A DNA stretch of 26,547 nt. Origin: a virus. A model generated the notes under the pieces. The model did no database searches and was not told the DNA's origin. It saw only the letters and a program-made list of their open reading frames with translations. Below are positions 1 to 6,319 of the stretch, piece after piece. The position numbers and the translations under genes were made by a program. The stretch spans positions 1-26,547 of IMG/VR virus record IMGVR_UViG_3300020055_000131, one strand, 5' to 3'. The stretch's first letter is position 1. The number at the start of each line of letters is the position of its first letter.

Positions 1-66
1 TTCATTTGATTTTCTTAGTGAACCATTATCGTTCAATGTCCACTGACTATTGTTATTGAAAGTCAT
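1..66 (-). CDS. Start of an unknown phage protein (partial)
   Basis: This is the first 22 codons of a gene that runs off the left edge of the window. It reads MTFNNNSQWTLNDNGS followed by LRKSNE, with no stop before the edge. The start is chosen because GGAGAAATAAG lies directly before the ATG. It is the first gene after the capsid gene and its terminator, a place where tailed phages often carry head-completion or tail genes, but 22 residues are too few to name it. An extra ATG GAG AAA TAA lies just upstream and overlaps the ribosome binding site; it is more likely chance than a leader peptide. Confidence 0.7.
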   Translation of the reverse strand, partial: MTFNNNSQWTLNDNGSLRKSNE

Positions 67-79
67 CTTATTTCTCCAT

Positions 80-104
80 AAAAAAGAGGTGATGAATTAT
101 CACC
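80..104 (-). terminator. Intrinsic terminator after the capsid gene
   Basis: On the minus strand a GGTGAT / ATCACC stem of 6 bp with a 5-base loop is followed by TCTTTTTT. It lies 34 bases after the major capsid protein stop codon, a common place for a strong phage terminator. The T-run ends only 14 bases before the next start codon, so the next gene must depend on read-through unless a promoter overlaps the hairpin. Confidence 0.8.
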
Positions 105-137
105 ACCCCTAGATGTTTGTCTTAGACTGAGCTAAAA

Positions 138-1589
138 TTACTTACCTGCGTTTCTGTAAACACCGTTGAAGCGTGGAGTGTAAACGAAGAGAGCTCCGTA
201 AAGCACAACCGCAAACTCAAGTGCAGTAGAAACGATCGCGAAGTTGATCTTGCTTAGTGGTGCAAGTTGCTTAAAGCGCATGCACTCAGCTTTCATGTCG
301 AGCATGAATGCTTCACCTAGACCAGGAACTTTAGTTCCGGCATCTACGTAAGCAGATAAACCAACACGGTAGTTACCGATGAACTCTTCAGTTCCAGCAG
401 CGCCGCCAGCAGCAGAACGATAGATTTTCCAATACTTAGTTCCAGCTTGTGCAGCAGGCATTGTTAGAACTACTGATGATTCATCAGCGGCAACAACAAC
501 AGCAGCAGTAATTTGACGTGGTGAAGACTCACCAAAATCGTTAACTTCAGTAGCTTTGTACTGGTAAGTTCCAGCAGCTAGTGAACCTGTAGAAGCGCCG
601 CCATCAGCACCAGTAAATGCAGCTGGTAAAGCTGGACAGTTAGCGTTAACAGCTTTAGCGCGAGCACGTCCGCGAGGTCGCAAGAACAAGTTCGGCTTAA
701 GTTCCATGGTACCAGCAGTTGTCTGAACCTTGTTTACGTCATAACCAACAGTTTGGTTAGCAAGACCGGGAGCAGAACGGAACTGAGGGTAGAATTGGCG
801 AACAAATGAGCTCAAAGAAAGTGGCTCAAGGTGGATTTGATCAGGAGCACCAAAGTTCTCTAGGAGAATAACAGCAAGCTCTTCAATATCGTCTTGAGTA
901 ATAACTGCACCGCTTAGCTCACGAACGATTGATTCAAAAGAACCATATCCTTCAAAATCACCAGAACGCTGCTGCTCATCATCATCTCCACGAAGAAGTT
1001 GCTGAAGAAGACCGTTCATTTCGATTGAGTTAGCTGGTAGGTCAGCGTTAGAACCAGTTTGAGAACCGTCAGCACCTGTGAAGTGTGCATGTCCCCAGTA
1101 CATTTCGCGCTCAACGTTCTTAAGAAGATCCATAGTACCTTCTTTAGCTTGTTGTGCAACAACATCACCAACAGTTGTGCGAACAAGTGTCATTTGGTGA
1201 GAAACCTTACGTCTCTTACCGAAGAACACAATGCGCTGTCCGTCACGGATGTATTGGCTATCGCTCTCTTGAGGCGCGCCACCTTCTCCGATGTAAGGAC
1301 GAGCATCGTCGCCATAACTTGTTAAGCGGTTGTACTGCTCAAACAAGTTGTATGCCTTGTCGATCGAGATCGCAGGCCACATCTTTAGGTTTTTCATGTC
1401 GAAAGTTACAGACTTTAGTGTAGCTTCTAGACTTTCGGTCTGAATTACACCACCGTAGGTTAGATCAGTAGGACGACCAGCGTACCCGTAACCCGCAGTG
1501 ATAGCTTTCTGTAAAGATTCTACCTGCTCAGGAGTCACGATGCCTTGCTCGAGCCCCTGCTGAATTTGATTAACAGCTTCGTTAAACAT
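138..1589 (-). CDS. Major capsid protein with Ig/fn3-like insertion
   Basis: This 483-residue protein is called the major capsid (head shell) protein. The reasons are its position just after the protease and an acidic scaffold-like gene, its length, and its general character: an N-terminal arm, a long mixed core, and a hydrophobic C-terminal segment ending APLSKINFAIVSTALEFAV and then LFVYTPRF. Residues about 314-422 read like a phage Ig or fibronectin-III-like domain (GSLAAGTYQYKATEVNDFGE, later TKYWKIYRSAAGG), probably surface-exposed on the capsomer. Residues 28-56 (KAITAGYGYAGRPT through QTESLEA) align without gaps to the C-terminal part of the protease fusion encoded at 3027..5831. This may mark the protease cleavage region or a shared core-binding element. 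The ribosome binding site is AAGGAGTCACAAAACA before ATG. An intrinsic terminator follows. The exact fold family is inferred, not shown. Confidence 0.85.
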   Translation of the reverse strand: MFNEAVNQIQQGLEQGIVTPEQVESLQKAITAGYGYAGRPTDLTYGGVIQTESLEATLKSVTFDMKNLKMWPAISIDKAYNLFEQYNRLTSYGDDARPYIGEGGAPQESDSQYIRDGQRIVFFGKRRKVSHQMTLVRTTVGDVVAQQAKEGTMDLLKNVEREMYWGHAHFTGADGSQTGSNADLPANSIEMNGLLQQLLRGDDDEQQRSGDFEGYGSFESIVRELSGAVITQDDIEELAVILLENFGAPDQIHLEPLSLSSFVRQFYPQFRSAPGLANQTVGYDVNKVQTTAGTMELKPNLFLRPRGRARAKAVNANCPALPAAFTGADGGASTGSLAAGTYQYKATEVNDFGESSPRQITAAVVVAADESSVVLTMPAAQAGTKYWKIYRSAAGGAAGTEEFIGNYRVGLSAYVDAGTKVPGLGEAFMLDMKAECMRFKQLAPLSKINFAIVSTALEFAVVLYGALFVYTPRFNGVYRNAGK

Positions 1590-1603
1590 TGTTTTGTGAC
1601 TCC

Positions 1604-2428
1604 TTATTGAATGTTATATTTTTCAACGATCTTACTAAGTTCAGCTGGACCACCCAACTCAACGCTAGCAATATCTTCACTGTTCACATTAGTACCAGAT
1701 TTCTTAAGCTCGAAAAGCTTATTAGCGATTTCGCTCTTGTTTAGAGGCGCAACTTCTTCAGTTGATTTCGCTAGCGGCTGAACATCTTTATAAGATACCG
1801 ACTTAGATGGCACAGGCGCATCCGCGATTTCTTTAATAAGGTTAGCCATGTCTTCAAACTTATCTTCTAAAGAAGAGAAGCGAGAATCTACGTAAGACTT
1901 CATTAGTTCTTCAGAACCTTCTGAATCTTCAGATTTTTCTAATTCTTCTTCAGTTTCTTCACCTAAAGATTTAGCAAGAACTTGCTCAAGCTTCGCCATT
2001 GTTGCTTCGATTCGATCTAGTCGATCTTCAGCTGACTTACTTAGATGCTTACCGCCGTTAGGATCCGCAGGTCGGTTAGCGCCTTCGCCTTTCTCACAAT
2101 CTTCTTCTTTTGCCATAGTTCCCTCTGGCATTCCATCTTCTTCCTTGACTACCTGATGATTTCCAGCATTAGGATCAGCTTCTGAATTCTTTCCTTCAGC
2201 TTTATCCATATCCTTCTTCTTCTTTTCCTCATCATCATCATCGTCGTCATCGTCGCCGTCTTCTTCTTTACCTAGTTTGCCATTCTTGTCAGTATCTTTG
2301 ATACCAGAGCTAGAATCACCAATGCTAACCTCGGAAGCAGAAAAGCGATCAGACTTTTTTAGCTCTTCGATTTCAGCTAAAGACTCGTCAATTAGAGCTT
2401 CGAGGCTTTTCATGATATCCTCTTGCAT
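1604..2428 (-). CDS. Acidic head scaffold-like protein with LxKS repeats
   Basis: This is a 274-residue, strongly acidic, low-complexity protein encoded directly upstream of the capsid gene, where the scaffolding or core protein normally sits. It has a helical N-terminus (residues 5-26), a run of eight aspartates followed by EEKKKKD at about 59-73, a helical middle (129-205) and a helical C-terminus (228-270). The tetrapeptide LxKS occurs eight times (residues 23, 129, 151, 163, 175, 219, 229 and 241), and two more KS pairs lie at 7 and 209. ADPNxGxH occurs twice, at 84-91 and 121-128. Scaffolding is inferred from composition and gene order. Two starts are possible: Met1 has AAAGGAG eight bases upstream, and Met6 (position 2413) has AGAGG five bases upstream. 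Internal head protein is the main alternative. Confidence 0.6.
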   Translation of the reverse strand: MQEDIMKSLEALIDESLAEIEELKKSDRFSASEVSIGDSSSGIKDTDKNGKLGKEEDGDDDDDDDDEEKKKKDMDKAEGKNSEADPNAGNHQVVKEEDGMPEGTMAKEEDCEKGEGANRPADPNGGKHLSKSAEDRLDRIEATMAKLEQVLAKSLGEETEEELEKSEDSEGSEELMKSYVDSRFSSLEDKFEDMANLIKEIADAPVPSKSVSYKDVQPLAKSTEEVAPLNKSEIANKLFELKKSGTNVNSEDIASVELGGPAELSKIVEKYNIQ

Positions 2429-2464
2429 AAGTCGATCTCCTTTTTATTTGAAGTTAACGTTAAA

Positions 2465-2863
2465 TTAAGAACCCATTCCCTTAAGGTGCTCGTGTCCTTC
2501 AACACGTGCTAGTTCATCAGTACTGTCCCCATCTTCAACGATTAAATCGTTAGCATAACCTGATAGTTCATGCCACAAAGAAAGTGCTTCAACTGTGTCG
2601 AAGATAGCAGCTAAAGTAGTTTCACCAGCTTCACCTTTTACTTTTAGTGCACCTGGATTTGCGATTCCAATTCCCAAGAACGGTGAAGCGCTATCATCAA
2701 TACCACCCATAGGTGACTGAATCTCTGCATCAACATAAGATACAGTTAGAATATCGCCGCCTGTTTTAGTAAGTTCAACAGTCGAATCAACTCTTTCTGC
2801 AGTGTGACCACGTTGCTTCATGTTCCTGACGATCTTGTCTAGGATCTGCTCCTTGTTAGCCAT
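2465..2863 (-). CDS. Unknown head-cluster protein, 132 residues
   Basis: The family is not recognised. This 132-residue soluble protein lies between the prohead protease and the scaffold-like gene and has a strong ribosome binding site (TTAAGGAGTAAATTAC before ATG). An N-terminal helix (about 4-20, KEQILDKIVRNMKQRGH) is followed by a beta-rich part (VELTKTGGDILTVSYVDAEI) and a glycine- and alanine-rich middle (GIGIANPGALKVKGEAGETT). Its C-terminal third is helical and acidic. It has no signal peptide or membrane segment. A minor head, decoration or assembly protein is plausible from position alone. It begins a transcription segment after a 163-base gap that contains a hairpin. Confidence 0.7.
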   Translation of the reverse strand: MANKEQILDKIVRNMKQRGHTAERVDSTVELTKTGGDILTVSYVDAEIQSPMGGIDDSASPFLGIGIANPGALKVKGEAGETTLAAIFDTVEALSLWHELSGYANDLIVEDGDSTDELARVEGHEHLKGMGS

Positions 2864-2972
2864 GTAATTTACTCCTTAACATTGTGTTTCGTCAAAATAT
2901 GTAAATAAATAAAAGCGCAGAACGCATTTATCGCACTGCAAAACTTATCATATCATGGAGTATTACTTAAAC

Positions 2973-3005
2973 AACCTAGGTGTTACCACAGACGTGCCCT
3001 AGGTT
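2973..3005 (-). terminator. Hairpin after the protease gene, possible weak terminator
   Basis: A perfect 8-bp inverted repeat (AACCTAGG / CCTAGGTT) with a 17-base loop begins 22 bases after the protease stop codon. On the minus strand it is followed by TTGTTTAAG, a poor T-tract, so termination would be weak. It may instead be an RNA processing or stability element. It lies in the 163-base gap (2864..3026), the largest intergenic space in the head region. The rest of that gap is AT-rich, with a weaker GCAG/CTGC hairpin near 2920..2933 and no clear promoter. Confidence 0.4.
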
Positions 3006-3026
3006 AAACAGATTATAGGAGGTGTG

Positions 3027-5831
3027 TTACAGGTTGAACAAGAATTTTCTAACTTGCTCTAATGGCAGACTTTTTTGACAGGCCCTACATTTGACTTGAT
3101 TTTTTGAGTAAATTTGTTCGTCGCCACAATGCTGACAGACAAAATAGTTGAATCCTCGACCCACATCAAGAGCTTCAGTCTGAAGAACAGCTCCATGTGA
3201 ACGTGAAGTAGGGGCAGCTGCGCCGCCGTAGCCAGCAGTAAGTGCTTTTTCCATGCGCTTTGGGTCAAAGTGTTTAGACTCAACAGCAGCTGTGCGTACA
3301 TTCCAATCTTCATCATTAAGTGCTCTTTCCATATGCTCTGGACCAAAGTGTTTAGACTTAACGGCAGCTGTGCGTACATCCTCATTTTCATCATTAAGTG
3401 CTCTTTCCATATGCTCTGGACCAAAGTGTTTAGACTCAACAGCAGTTGTGCGTACATCCTCACTTTCATCATTAAGTGCTCTTTCTATATGTTCTGGACC
3501 AAAGTGTTCAGACTCAATAGCAGAGTAGCGTACCATATCACTTTTATCATTAAGTGCTTGTTCTATATGTTCTGGACCAAAGTGCTTAGACTGAACGGCA
3601 GCCATCCGTACACTCTTATTTTCATCATTAAATGCTTTTTCCATGTGCTCTGGACCAAAGTGTTTAGACTTAACGGCAGCCATCCGTGCACTCCAATCTT
3701 CATCATTAAGTGCTCTTTCCATATGCTCTGGACCAAAGTGTTTAGACTTAACGGCAGCACGGCGTACACCTTCATTTTCATCATTAAGTGCTTGTTCTAT
3801 ATGTTCTGGACCAAAGCGCTTAGATTCAACGGCAGCACGGCGCACACTCCAATCTTCATCATTAAACGCTTTTTCCATGTGCTCTGGACCAAAGTGTTTA
3901 GACTCAATAGCAGCTGTGCGTACACCTTTATTTTTATCATTAAGTGCTCTTTCCATGTGCTCTGGACCAAAGCGTTTAGACTGAACGGCAGCACGGCGCA
4001 CATTCCAATCTTCATCATTAAATGCTTTTTCCATGTGCTCTGGACCAAAGTGTTTAGACTTAACGGCTATTTCTCTCTGTCCAATAGAATTATTATCTAA
4101 AATATGATGTATATGTTCTGGTTTAATGTGATTGTCGAAATCATTAAACTTCAACATCGGTGATAAATCGCTATTACTTATATTGGGGTCAATTAAAGCT
4201 GAATTTATATTTTCATGCTTATCTAGGTATTCCGCCAACCTTTCTACGTCATCATTGTGGTTAGCGATCGCGTCTCCATGCCTATTAGATTCTCCACTAT
4301 AATGATCAAACCTATTAAGGGGGTCTATATCTGGCTTCTTATTTAGTAGTCTTTTCTGCTTATCCTCGGGCAAATCTTTAAGACTAAAATTACTATCTGC
4401 TCTATATCCGCCACCCATTAATGCTTTTACGTGGTCGCTCTCTAATAATGGGATAATATGCTTATGGTATCTTTCTGCTGGTTTTTCATTACCGCGACCT
4501 TTCATCTCACCTAAATCGCCATTATTGTTTATGAAAGTAAGATGTGGTTCATGATATGTTTTATCGCCAACCTTCTTTTCTTTACGTAGGGAGAGAATAT
4601 CATCGCCTTCTTCTTCAGATTCCGCATTTCCACAATGCCCCATTGCTTTAGCTTCTTTAGGGCAACTCCCTTTACCTAAGGAATACCACGCGTATCCGTC
4701 ACCTGTGTCCATTAGCTTCTTACCATCAGGTTCTACAAGTTGTGGATTATCTGCAGCTCGTTTTTCTGCCACATCATTAGCTTGATGTAGCATATCCATG
4801 CCAGTATCGAAGTCATGCCCTCTACCTAAACGTAAATTCTGCAACTCTTTATGTTGATCCTTTACAGCACCAATATGCTCTAATTTTTCACGATTTTCGT
4901 CATTAAAGATAGAAGGATCTTTCTTATAGGAGCGCGCAAACCACAAGGCTAGATCGTCACGATTAAGATGTTTAGAAACCCAATCAGTAACATCTTTATT
5001 CCCCGTCATCTGCGCTATTTGCTTTTTTGAGGCTTTCTCTAATGCCTCCATATTGTATTCAGCAGTAAGTGCTTTAATTAGCTGATTTATATTGTGAAGA
5101 TTATTGATTAACTTTTGTCTAGCAGCCTTTTTAATTAGCTCTTCTGCTTCGTATTCCGGTAGAGCTTTCTCTAACCCAACCTGTCTAGCTAGATTATTGA
5201 TCTCTCTAAAGTTGTCGATAATTGTGGATGCCTGGACATGGCGAGTGATCTTTCTGAAAGAAGGCACATCTGTCTTAACAAGGTGCTCTACAGACTTAAT
5301 AAGCCTTCTATCCTCTTCCCAGGTGTTATTAGACTTATTAAGACTAAGTGGCTCTACTAAAGTAGCTTGATTAGCAGGAGTAAACGTGAGGGCTACTGAG
5401 TGTATCTTCGTGCGAGCAAGTAGGTTGTTATCCTTTATTCCTCTAGCTACTACACCGCCTTCTACTGATGCTTTAATTTTTAGGGGGACATCTGATTTAT
5501 GAATGTTTCTTAGGATTGCTGCGGCGGCTTTTGCATTAGGGTGCTCTTCGTCATCGTAGAGGAAGCCTTTGCAATATATAAATGGTGCTTTTACCTTTTC
5601 CCAGTAATATCTGTGACGATCGTCTTCGCAATCATCTTTACTAAAGATCTTCTTCGCACCAGTTACTCTACCGACACAATTATAAAAGCCTTTACCGTGG
5701 TTGTCATTGAAGCGTCCACGTCCAGCCTCTAAATCACTAATATCAGCACCCTCAACTGACAACATCTCACCTTGAGTGTCGCGCAGCTGTGATCCTGCTA
5801 TCATATCTATTTCAAGTGGTTTTTTAGACAT
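3027..5831 (-). CDS. Prohead protease fused to PcfJ-like domain and HEAT/LRV repeats
   Basis: This 934-residue protein is far longer than normal prohead proteases, which are about 200-350 residues. Residues 1-165 look like the head maturation protease: a DNHG segment with His45, and KIKASVEGG with Ser122 as the putative catalytic serine, followed by HSVALTFTPAN. Residues 170-252 are helical and core-like. Residues 376-476 (GDGYAWYSLGKGSC, then GHCGNA, DDILSLR, GEMKGRGN, YH) resemble PcfJ-type domains of unknown role. Residues 569-854 are eleven 26-residue repeats. Residues 862-890 copy the N-terminal motif of the capsid protein, and 899-918 form a CxxC...CxxC zinc ribbon. The protease would cut scaffold and capsid inside the prohead; the cargo's job is unknown. 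KALTAxY occurs on both sides of the extra segment, at 253-259 and 862-868. The start codon lies in an inverted repeat. The protease call is an inference from motifs and gene order. Confidence 0.72.
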   Translation of the reverse strand: MSKKPLEIDMIAGSQLRDTQGEMLSVEGADISDLEAGRGRFNDNHGKGFYNCVGRVTGAKKIFSKDDCEDDRHRYYWEKVKAPFIYCKGFLYDDEEHPNAKAAAAILRNIHKSDVPLKIKASVEGGVVARGIKDNNLLARTKIHSVALTFTPANQATLVEPLSLNKSNNTWEEDRRLIKSVEHLVKTDVPSFRKITRHVQASTIIDNFREINNLARQVGLEKALPEYEAEELIKKAARQKLINNLHNINQLIKALTAEYNMEALEKASKKQIAQMTGNKDVTDWVSKHLNRDDLALWFARSYKKDPSIFNDENREKLEHIGAVKDQHKELQNLRLGRGHDFDTGMDMLHQANDVAEKRAADNPQLVEPDGKKLMDTGDGYAWYSLGKGSCPKEAKAMGHCGNAESEEEGDDILSLRKEKKVGDKTYHEPHLTFINNNGDLGEMKGRGNEKPAERYHKHIIPLLESDHVKALMGGGYRADSNFSLKDLPEDKQKRLLNKKPDIDPLNRFDHYSGESNRHGDAIANHNDDVERLAEYLDKHENINSALIDPNISNSDLSPMLKFNDFDNHIKPEHIHHILDNNSIGQREIAVKSKHFGPEHMEKAFNDEDWNVRRAAVQSKRFGPEHMERALNDKNKGVRTAAIESKHFGPEHMEKAFNDEDWSVRRAAVESKRFGPEHIEQALNDENEGVRRAAVKSKHFGPEHMERALNDEDWSARMAAVKSKHFGPEHMEKAFNDENKSVRMAAVQSKHFGPEHIEQALNDKSDMVRYSAIESEHFGPEHIERALNDESEDVRTTAVESKHFGPEHMERALNDENEDVRTAAVKSKHFGPEHMERALNDEDWNVRTAAVESKHFDPKRMEKALTAGYGGAAAPTSRSHGAVLQTEALDVGRGFNYFVCQHCGDEQIYSKNQVKCRACQKSLPLEQVRKFLFNL
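3228..3248 (-). repeat. 21-base direct repeat, copy at far side of insert
   Basis: This sequence encodes KALTAGY (residues 862-868) and matches the copy at 5055..5075 at 19 of 21 positions, including 16 identical bases in a row. The two copies are in frame and in the same direction, 1827 bases apart, and bracket the PcfJ-like and repeat region of the protease gene. Confidence 0.75.
3270..4049 (-). repeat. Ten tandem 78-bp units encoding HEAT/LRV-like repeats
   Basis: Ten in-frame units of exactly 78 bp encode 26-residue repeats beginning at Phe595 and every 26 residues to Phe829. The consensus is FGPEHMExALNDEDxxVRxA followed by AVxSKx. A diverged copy (residues 569-594) comes before them, and a truncated one (FDPKRMEKAL, 855-864) runs straight into the capsid-like motif. 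The pattern of two short helices with a conserved VR and AA is typical of HEAT or leucine-rich-repeat-variant solenoids, which usually bind other proteins or nucleic acid. The high nucleotide similarity between units suggests recent expansion, and copy number may vary between relatives. Confidence 0.9.
5055..5075 (-). repeat. 21-base direct repeat, copy at near side of insert
   Basis: This sequence encodes KALTAEY (residues 253-259) of the protease fusion. It is the partner of 3228..3248 and differs from it at two bases. It marks the point where the normal protease/core sequence gives way to the extra domains. Confidence 0.75.
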
Positions 5832-5894
5832 ATTACAACCTTACTTAGTATACGGTTTACTATATACATTATACTATGCAAGTGGGTTGTAATA
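5831..5894 (-). promoter_or_regulatory. Inverted repeat covering the protease gene start
   Basis: Perfect 10-bp arms, TATTACAACC (5885..5894) and GGTTGTAATA (5831..5840) on the minus strand, enclose a second 7-bp pair, TAGTATA / TATACTA (5870..5876 and 5846..5852), with almost the same centre. In the mRNA the inner right flank carries the AAGG of the ribosome binding site and the outer right arm ends in the first two bases region of the AUG context, so folding would hide the start of the protease gene. A TATAAT hexamer occurs in the loop side (5868..5873), but it has no good -35 partner, so a promoter here is uncertain. A dyad of this kind could also be a protein operator. Confidence 0.55.
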
Positions 5895-5904
5895 CGATGT
5901 TAGA

Positions 5905-6312
5905 CTACTGCTCCATACCATCCAGATCAACCATGACACCGTCAGAATCGTGTAAATCATCAATTTCTTTGAACATTTCTGACTCACGTATCTTGGCAAG
6001 GGCAGTCTTTTCGACTTTGTTCACTGTTTCTTGCGAGATGTTGTTAAAGTGGGCTATCTCTATAGAGGAGAAATTTCTTGATTCAGGCATGTGGTCGGCG
6101 ACCATTTTGAAAAAGCAATAATTGGCCATTTGGTGGTTTACACCCCACGGACATCCTGGAAGTTTTGCCTCTTCTTCTTCGGTAAGCTCTCTATCAGAAT
6201 GACGTAAAGCTTTCAACCTCTGAACAGCTAGAGGACACCACGATTCAGGAAGACAGTCTAATTTTCTAGGACATCTACTATCCATCTTTTTGTCTTTAGT
6301 CAAAATGATCAC
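5905..6312 (-). CDS. Sigma-region-4-like helix-turn-helix regulator with Cys cluster
   Basis: This 135-residue protein has a C-terminal helix-turn-helix, residues about 80-108 (FSSIEIAHFNNISQETVNKV then EKTALAKI), which resembles region 4 of sigma factors and similar phage regulators. The N-terminal half holds five cysteines (14, 20, 26, 54, 66) and the pattern GCPWGVNHQMANYCFFK; zinc or iron-sulfur binding is possible but not shown. The last 20 residues are acidic. It probably acts on transcription of phage genes with the host RNA polymerase. The start is ambiguous: GTG at 6312 has AAGG five bases upstream, a TTG three codons later has AGGTGA, and the in-frame ATG (codon 10, 6285) lacks a good site. 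It precedes the protease fusion gene. Confidence 0.6.
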   Translation of the reverse strand: MIILTKDKKMDSRCPRKLDCLPESWCPLAVQRLKALRHSDRELTEEEEAKLPGCPWGVNHQMANYCFFKMVADHMPESRNFSSIEIAHFNNISQETVNKVEKTALAKIRESEMFKEIDDLHDSDGVMVDLDGMEQ

Positions 6313-6319
6313 CTATACC

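Noticed and set aside
70-85. A three-codon leader ORF (ATG GAG AAA TAA) within the terminator T-run before the next gene.
   Set aside because: It has no own ribosome binding site and is easily explained by chance in an AT-rich stretch.
1059-1423. Plus-strand open frames inside the capsid gene.
   Set aside because: They are antisense shadows of a well-supported gene, with no ribosome binding site and cysteine/histidine-rich non-protein-like content.
2900-2940. A second terminator (GCAG/CTGC with a T-rich tail) in the gap before the 132-residue gene.
   Set aside because: The stem is only 4 bp plus a mismatch and 2 bp, too weak to call.
3253-4100. Several long open frames on both strands inside the repeat array (up to 276 codons on the plus strand).
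   Set aside because: They are side effects of the 78-bp repeats, whose length is a multiple of three, so every frame stays open in each unit. None has a ribosome binding site, and all repeat the same low-complexity residues.
3240-4127. A CRISPR array, from the regular 78-bp periodicity.
   Set aside because: The units are in frame, fully coding and have no unique spacers between identical repeats.
3027-5831. An intein as an explanation for the long insert in the protease.
   Set aside because: The insert has no Cys/Ser start with a terminal His-Asn followed by Cys/Ser/Thr, and its content (repeats, PcfJ-like domain) does not look like a splicing or homing domain.
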